DNA of 8,258 bases from Nitrospirota bacterium (lineage in GTDB: Bacteria > Nitrospirota > Thermodesulfovibrionia > Thermodesulfovibrionales > JdFR-88). Positions 5,112 through 8,258 of this stretch are shown here, one piece after another. Under the pieces are notes generated by a model that saw nothing but the letters and a program-made list of their open reading frames with translations, was not told the DNA's origin and made no database searches. A program made the translations under genes and the position numbers. The DNA lies in the NCBI GenBank assembly GCA_021825785.1, contig JAKAGP010000052.1:1-8258 (forward strand), read 5' to 3'. Within the stretch, counting starts at the first letter, position 1. Every line of letters starts with the position of its first letter.

Positions 5112-6365
5112 TTGTTCAGGAAAGAGCTTCTCGAAAACGGGATAACGGTGGTGATGGAGCGGCTCTCAGGGGTCCGCTCTTTTACTGCAGGCATCTGGGT
5201 TAAAGTAGGCTCCAGAAATGAGCCTGGCGCGAAGAACGGCATATCCCATTTCCTGGAGCATATGTTCTTCAAGGGTACGGCAAAACGCAGCGCCCGGGAC
5301 ATAGCCCTTGAAATAGATAACATTGGCGGGGATCTTAACGCCTTTACCTCCAAGGAAAACACCGCTTTTTATGTCAAGGTCCTGGATCTGCACATGGAGA
5401 AGGGCCTCGATATCCTCTCCGACATATTCTGCCACTCCACCTTGCTGGATGAAGACATCGAGAAGGAGCGCGGCGTAATAAAGGAAGAGATAAAGATGGT
5501 CGAGGACACCCCGGACGACCTTGTTCACGACCTGTTCAGCACCGACATATGGGGAAAGACGGGGATAGGCCAGCCGGTCCTTGGGACCAGGGATACCCTG
5601 AAGGGCATAGGCAGGAGCGACCTCACCAACCACGTCAGGCGGTTTTACGGCACCCGGGACACAATAGTGGCTTGCGCGGGGAGTTTCGAGCCTCAAAAGC
5701 TCCTTGACGTACTTAACGAAAAACTGGGCTCATTAAGGAGGGGTTCTGAGCCCTGCCATACCGCCGCGCCGGCTTTTGGCAGCGGGGCAAGGGTCTACAG
5801 GAAAAACCTCTCTGAGGTGCACATATGCCTTGGCATCGAGGGGCTCCCACAGTCCTACCCCGGACGCTATGAGTATTACATATTGAACACCATACTCGGA
5901 GCGGGCATAAGCTACAGGCTCTTCCAGGACATAAGGGAAAAACGCGTCCTCGTCTACACGATCTATTCATTCGCCTCTTCTTACATGGACACGGGTATAT
6001 TCGGGGTTTACGCGGGGACCGGAAAAAAGAAGGCGGAAGATGTGGTCTCTCTGGTCCACGAGCATTTCAGCGCCCTTCCGGATACGCTCGAACAGGCGGA
6101 GCTGGACAGGGCGAAAGAGCAGCTTAAGGGCAATCTGATACTGGGTCTTGAATCCACATCCACCCGCATGCAAAACATTGCCAAGCAGGAGATATATTTT
6201 GGCAGGCATTTCACGCCGCAGGAGATAATAGAGCAGATAGATGCCGTCACTCTCCCAAAATTGAGGGAAGCCGCCCAAATGATCATCAAGGGGAAAAGCC
6301 CCGTGCTTACCGTGCTTGGGCCAATTGAAGGGCAGCCTTTTGGAGAAGCGCTGCCGCCTCTTTGA
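5112..6365 (+). CDS. M16-family zinc metallopeptidase (processing-peptidase-like)
   Basis: This 417-residue protein has the two-domain M16B layout. The N-terminal half carries the inverted zinc motif H46-F-L-E49-H50, with E49 as catalytic base and E126 (IKEEIKM, 76 residues after H50) as the third zinc ligand. The C-terminal half contains the substrate-binding pair R278 and Y282 (REKRVLVY). Such enzymes are homologous to mitochondrial processing peptidase and to B. subtilis MlpA/YmxG, whose gene also follows pnp; their substrates are poorly known. No signal peptide or membrane segment is seen, so it is probably cytoplasmic. The TTG start is chosen because a strong ribosome-binding site precedes it and MFRKELLENGITVVMERL aligns with the usual family N-terminus. 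The last 19 codons overlap the convergent cysteine desulfurase gene. It is probably co-transcribed with rpsO-pnp, though an own promoter in the gap is not excluded. Confidence 0.93.
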   Translation: MFRKELLENGITVVMERLSGVRSFTAGIWVKVGSRNEPGAKNGISHFLEHMFFKGTAKRSARDIALEIDNIGGDLNAFTSKENTAFYVKVLDLHMEKGLDILSDIFCHSTLLDEDIEKERGVIKEEIKMVEDTPDDLVHDLFSTDIWGKTGIGQPVLGTRDTLKGIGRSDLTNHVRRFYGTRDTIVACAGSFEPQKLLDVLNEKLGSLRRGSEPCHTAAPAFGSGARVYRKNLSEVHICLGIEGLPQSYPGRYEYYILNTILGAGISYRLFQDIREKRVLVYTIYSFASSYMDTGIFGVYAGTGKKKAEDVVSLVHEHFSALPDTLEQAELDRAKEQLKGNLILGLESTSTRMQNIAKQEIYFGRHFTPQEIIEQIDAVTLPKLREAAQMIIKGKSPVLTVLGPIEGQPFGEALPPL

Positions 6366-7497
6366 TCTCCGTTTCCGTATTCTCCCTTCCCAGGGTTATC
6401 CGGACCGAAGAAAACGCCTCATCGTCGCTTGCCCCCATGGCCTTAAGCACAGAGGAGGGCGATCTTTTCCCTTCATGGCAGGCGGAACCGGCGGAGATGG
6501 CAACGTTGTCTTTAAGGGCTTCCACCAGCAAACTCCCATCCACTCCAGGGAAGGAGACATTCAGTGTGTTTGGAAGCCTTCCGGCGTTTCCTCCATTTAC
6601 TTTCAGCCCTGGGAACGCCTGGGCCAGGAGCCCGCGGAGCATGCCTCTCAAACCCTCAAGCTTCTCCATCCGGACGGGCAGTTCCTTTCCGGCTAGCTCA
6701 CAGGCCTTGCCCAGGCCCGCAATGTAAGGCGTGTTTTCCGTGCCTGGCCGCATCCCTTTTTCGTGCCCGGCCCCGAACATCAGGATGTTTTCGAGCGGTA
6801 CCCCTCTTTTAATATAAAGCGCGCCTATCCCTTTCGGACCGTAAAATTTATGGGCCGCAATGGAAAGCATGTCCACCCCCAAAACCCCGGCATCTACCGG
6901 GATCTTTCCAACCGACTGCGCCGCATCGGCATGGAAAAGAATTTTTTGCTTTTTATTTTTCTCCCGGCAGATGTTCACGGCCTCCCGGATGGGCTGAATG
7001 ACGCCTGTTTCATTATTTGCGTGCATTATGGTCACAAGCACGGTGTCCGGCCTTATCGCCTTTTCTAGAGCCGCAAGGCTGACCACACCGTCTCCGTCCA
7101 CTGGCAGCAGGGTTATCTCAAACCCCCTGCCCTGAAGGACTTTTAACGGCTGAAGGACGGCCGGGTGCTCCGTCTGCTGGCTGATTATGTGTCCTTTCCC
7201 GGCAGAAGGACCGTCAGCCATGGCGGCCGCTCCACCCCAGGCCGCAATAGCGGCCGCTCCAAATATCGCGATATTGTTCGCTTCGGTCGCCCCGGAGGTG
7301 AAGTATATCTCTCCGGGCTCTTCTGCTCCTATGAGGTCAGCCACGCTTTTCCTTGCCTGCTCGATCTGGGCCTTCGCCTGCCGCCCGAATATGTGGCCGC
7401 TAGAGGGGTTGCCGTAAAATTCGTCAAGTGCCCGGCAGATCACCTCCGAAACCTCGGGGGCCGGTCTTGTGCTTGCATTGTTGTCAAGGTAGATCAT
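6307..7497 (-). CDS. nifS: Cysteine desulfurase, NifS/IscS class (class V aminotransferase fold)
   Basis: This PLP enzyme removes sulfur from cysteine to give alanine and an enzyme persulfide, the sulfur donor for Fe-S clusters and often for thio-modified tRNA. The 396-residue protein begins with the canonical MIYLDNNASTRPAPEV. Key residues: H111 (TEHPAV, over the PLP ring), D191 and Q194 (HADAAQSVG), the PLP lysine K217 (AAHKFYGPKG), and the sulfur-accepting C340 (SAGSACHEGKRSPSSVLKAMG). The Cys loop also resembles those of selenocysteine lyases, so that activity cannot be excluded. Residues 80-101 are an Ala/Gly-rich insertion made by a 9-residue tandem duplication. No ribosome-binding site precedes the ATG, but a TATAAT lies six bases upstream, suggesting a leaderless mRNA. 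The 3' end overlaps the M16 peptidase gene by 59 bp. No IscU/NifU gene is visible; the divergent neighbour is an Fe-S electron-transfer subunit. Confidence 0.95.
   Translation of the reverse strand: MIYLDNNASTRPAPEVSEVICRALDEFYGNPSSGHIFGRQAKAQIEQARKSVADLIGAEEPGEIYFTSGATEANNIAIFGAAAIAAWGGAAAMADGPSAGKGHIISQQTEHPAVLQPLKVLQGRGFEITLLPVDGDGVVSLAALEKAIRPDTVLVTIMHANNETGVIQPIREAVNICREKNKKQKILFHADAAQSVGKIPVDAGVLGVDMLSIAAHKFYGPKGIGALYIKRGVPLENILMFGAGHEKGMRPGTENTPYIAGLGKACELAGKELPVRMEKLEGLRGMLRGLLAQAFPGLKVNGGNAGRLPNTLNVSFPGVDGSLLVEALKDNVAISAGSACHEGKRSPSSVLKAMGASDDEAFSSVRITLGRENTETEIKEAAALLQKAALQLAQAR
7223..7261. repeat. In-frame 27-bp tandem duplication within the cysteine desulfurase gene
   Basis: GCGGCCGCTCCA occurs at 7223-7234 and 7250-7261, exactly 27 bp apart. 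On the coding (minus) strand this yields two consecutive nine-residue units, GAAAIAAWG (80-88) and GAAAMADGP (89-97). The following repeat halves have diverged, so the duplication is not brand new. It lies after the TSGATEANN motif, where family members normally have a shorter surface segment. Confidence 0.7.
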
Positions 7498-7503
7498 AGG
7501 TCA

Positions 7504-7509
7504 ATTATA
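7504..7509 (-). promoter_or_regulatory. Candidate -10 element of the cysteine desulfurase gene
   Basis: A perfect TATAAT (minus strand, 7509-7504) ends six bases before the ATG at 7497, so transcription would start at about the A of the start codon. The expected -35 region (near 7527-7533) reads CAGCGC or similar and does not match consensus, so either an activator helps or the match is fortuitous. Confidence 0.4.
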
Positions 7510-7518
7510 ACCCACCCT

Positions 7519-7542
7519 GGCCTTACGCGCTGGCAGAAGGCC
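7519..7542. repeat. Inverted repeat upstream of the cysteine desulfurase gene
   Basis: GGCCTT (7519-7524) and AAGGCC (7537-7542) flank a 12-nt loop. A T-rich tract (7554-7568) follows on the plus strand at some distance. It could be a weak terminator of rightward antisense transcription across the desulfurase gene, or a binding site overlapping that gene's -35 region. Neither is firmly supported. Confidence 0.3.
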
Positions 7543-7630
7543 GCGCCCAGTGGCTTTTCTTGTTTTTTCACCGCTTGCTCCGGAAAAAATCTATCAGTCC
7601 CTTTCTAGCATATTTAAAGAATATTTTTGA

Positions 7631-7659
7631 ATTTTCGTACGAGAATGTTTAAAAATTCT
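7631..7659. promoter_or_regulatory. Two overlapping near-perfect palindromes, candidate operators
   Basis: ATTTTCGTACGAGAAT (7631-7646) is palindromic except for one base pair and has the perfect core TCGTACGA. AGAATGTTTAAAAATTCT (7642-7659) is an 18-bp palindrome with one mismatched pair. They share the AGAAT at 7642-7646, and ATTCTGA at 7655-7661 recurs at 7678-7684. They lie in the 313-bp gap between the divergent cysteine desulfurase and NuoE-like genes, and the second overlaps a possible -35 element. This suggests a dimeric regulator site; I cannot name the regulator, and they do not match the Rex consensus. Confidence 0.45.
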
Positions 7660-7677
7660 GAAAATATCTTTTATAAT
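7648..7677 (+). promoter_or_regulatory. Possible upstream promoter for the NuoE-like gene
   Basis: A perfect TATAAT at 7672-7677 is preceded, with an 18-bp spacer, by TTTAAA (7648-7653, four of six). The -35 lies inside the second palindrome. The region is very AT-rich, so a chance match is possible. Confidence 0.35.
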
Positions 7678-7719
7678 ATTCTGATGGCTATTGAATTTAT
7701 TTATGTTTTCATTGGCTCA

Positions 7720-7749
7720 TTGAAAATGAAAGCGGCCGGTTGTTAAAAT
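7720..7749 (+). promoter_or_regulatory. Promoter of the NuoE/HndA-like gene
   Basis: TTGAAA (7720-7725), an 18-bp spacer and TAAAAT (7744-7749) form a good sigma-70-type promoter, strengthened by an extended -10 TG at 7741-7742. The predicted start near 7756 gives a leader of about 55 nt ahead of the ATG at 7811. Confidence 0.6.
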
Positions 7750-7810
7750 GACAGACTCTAGAAATTTACCGGTTTAAAAAGTAAAACACGGTCCCAAGGA
7801 GAAAGTCCGG

Positions 7811-8258
7811 ATGTCTGAAACCGTTGAAAAAAATATTAAAGCTGAGAATGCCGAGAAACTGAAAGGCATCTGTGATCTGCATGGAAAGGAAAAAGGAAGC
7901 GTTATAACCATCCTTCAGGAGCTACAGGAGCATTTCGGGTATGTGCCTGAGGAGGCGGTCAACTTCATAGCGGACAGGCTGGAGATACCCAAAAGCCATT
8001 TTTACGGGGTGGCCACCTTCTATTCGCAGTTCCATTTCAAACCAAGGGGCAAAAACATAATAACGGCGTGCTGTGGCACCGCCTGCCACGTAAAAGGCTC
8101 CGAGAGGCTGATAAACATCCTGGGCAGGGAGCTTGGCATTCCTGAAGGGCAGGAGACCTCGGAAGACATGAACTTCACCCTTGAAAGAGTGAACTGTGTG
8201 GGGGCTTGCTCCATAGCGCCTGTGATCATCATAAACAAGGAAGTCCACGGGAAGATGA
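7811..8258 (+). CDS. nuoE: NuoE/HndA-type 24-kDa [2Fe-2S] subunit, 3' end missing
   Basis: The gene runs off the right edge after 149 residues; the last full codon is ATG at 8255-8257. It encodes the thioredoxin-like [2Fe-2S] subunit of the NADH-oxidising module of Complex I, or of NAD(P)-linked and electron-bifurcating [FeFe]-hydrogenases (HndA, HydC). The helical N-terminal part contains SVITILQELQEHFGYVPEEA (30-49). FYGVATFYSQFHFKPRGK (64-81) is a family signature. All four cluster ligands are visible: C87 and C92 (CCGTAC) and C129 and C133 (CVGAC). AAGGAG at 7796-7801 lies 9 nt before the ATG. In such operons the NuoF-like flavoprotein and a hydrogenase or NuoG-like subunit usually follow, but they are out of view, so Complex I and hydrogenase cannot be told apart. 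The GTAC form of the first motif leans towards the HndA/HydC type. Confidence 0.93.
   Translation, partial: MSETVEKNIKAENAEKLKGICDLHGKEKGSVITILQELQEHFGYVPEEAVNFIADRLEIPKSHFYGVATFYSQFHFKPRGKNIITACCGTACHVKGSERLINILGRELGIPEGQETSEDMNFTLERVNCVGACSIAPVIIINKEVHGKM

Noticed and set aside
7165..7608. Plus-strand ORF opposite the 5' part of the cysteine desulfurase gene
   Set aside because: It is antisense to an enzyme with all catalytic residues in place; Pro/Ser/Arg-rich composition is typical of a shadow frame.
1..8258. CRISPR array, insertion sequence, toxin-antitoxin pair or defence system
   Set aside because: I saw no spaced repeats, no transposase or terminal inverted repeats, and no recognisable toxin or defence domain. 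The small HTH proteins are better explained as element regulators.

Overview
The window joins two regions. The left quarter (1 to about 2330) is the end of an integrated mobile element. The rest (about 2331-8258) is ordinary bacterial chromosome. The host looks like an anaerobic bacterium: it has the rpsO-pnp-M16 peptidase order common in bacteria, a cysteine desulfurase, and a NuoE/HndA-type [2Fe-2S] subunit of the kind found in NADH-linked hydrogenases and Complex I. Chromosomal genes use AGG for arginine and ATA for isoleucine often. No 16S rRNA or clade marker is present. A candidate phylum such as Omnitrophota or Elusimicrobiota, or Desulfobacterota/Nitrospirota, is only a weak guess.

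Mobile-element end (1-2330, all genes on +): a left-truncated helix-turn-helix protein, a doubtful 67-residue ORF, a possible 14-residue coupling ORF, an excisionase-like HTH_17 protein, an XRE repressor-like protein, and a complete tyrosine integrase whose six catalytic residues are all recognisable. The integrase ends 35 bp from the 3' end of a tRNA-Arg(ACG) gene on the opposite strand, which fits integration into that tRNA gene. The second attachment site would lie beyond the left edge. Two small DNA-binding proteins just ahead of the integrase look like a control module. A perfect 15-bp palindrome sits between the -35 and -10 of a predicted promoter for the XRE gene, and that promoter would give a leaderless or nearly leaderless mRNA.

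Chromosome: the tRNA-Arg promoter (TTGACA-17-TAAAAT, minus strand) and the rpsO promoter (TTTACA-17-TATTAT, plus strand) lie back to back. The plus strand then carries rpsO (ribosomal protein S15), pnp (polynucleotide phosphorylase) and an M16 zinc peptidase. The peptidase gene runs 59 bp into the 3' end of a convergent cysteine desulfurase gene. A 313-bp AT-rich intergenic region separates the desulfurase promoter from the divergent, right-truncated NuoE/HndA gene, and it holds two candidate promoters and two near-perfect palindromes. A sulfur-mobilising enzyme next to an Fe-S electron-transfer subunit makes shared control of Fe-S functions plausible but unproven.

I see no defence system, CRISPR array, insertion sequence or obviously new multi-gene system. 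The most interesting signals are regulatory: the operator-in-promoter layout in the element, predicted leaderless starts, tRNA transcription running antisense into the integrase, and an in-frame 27-bp duplication in the desulfurase.
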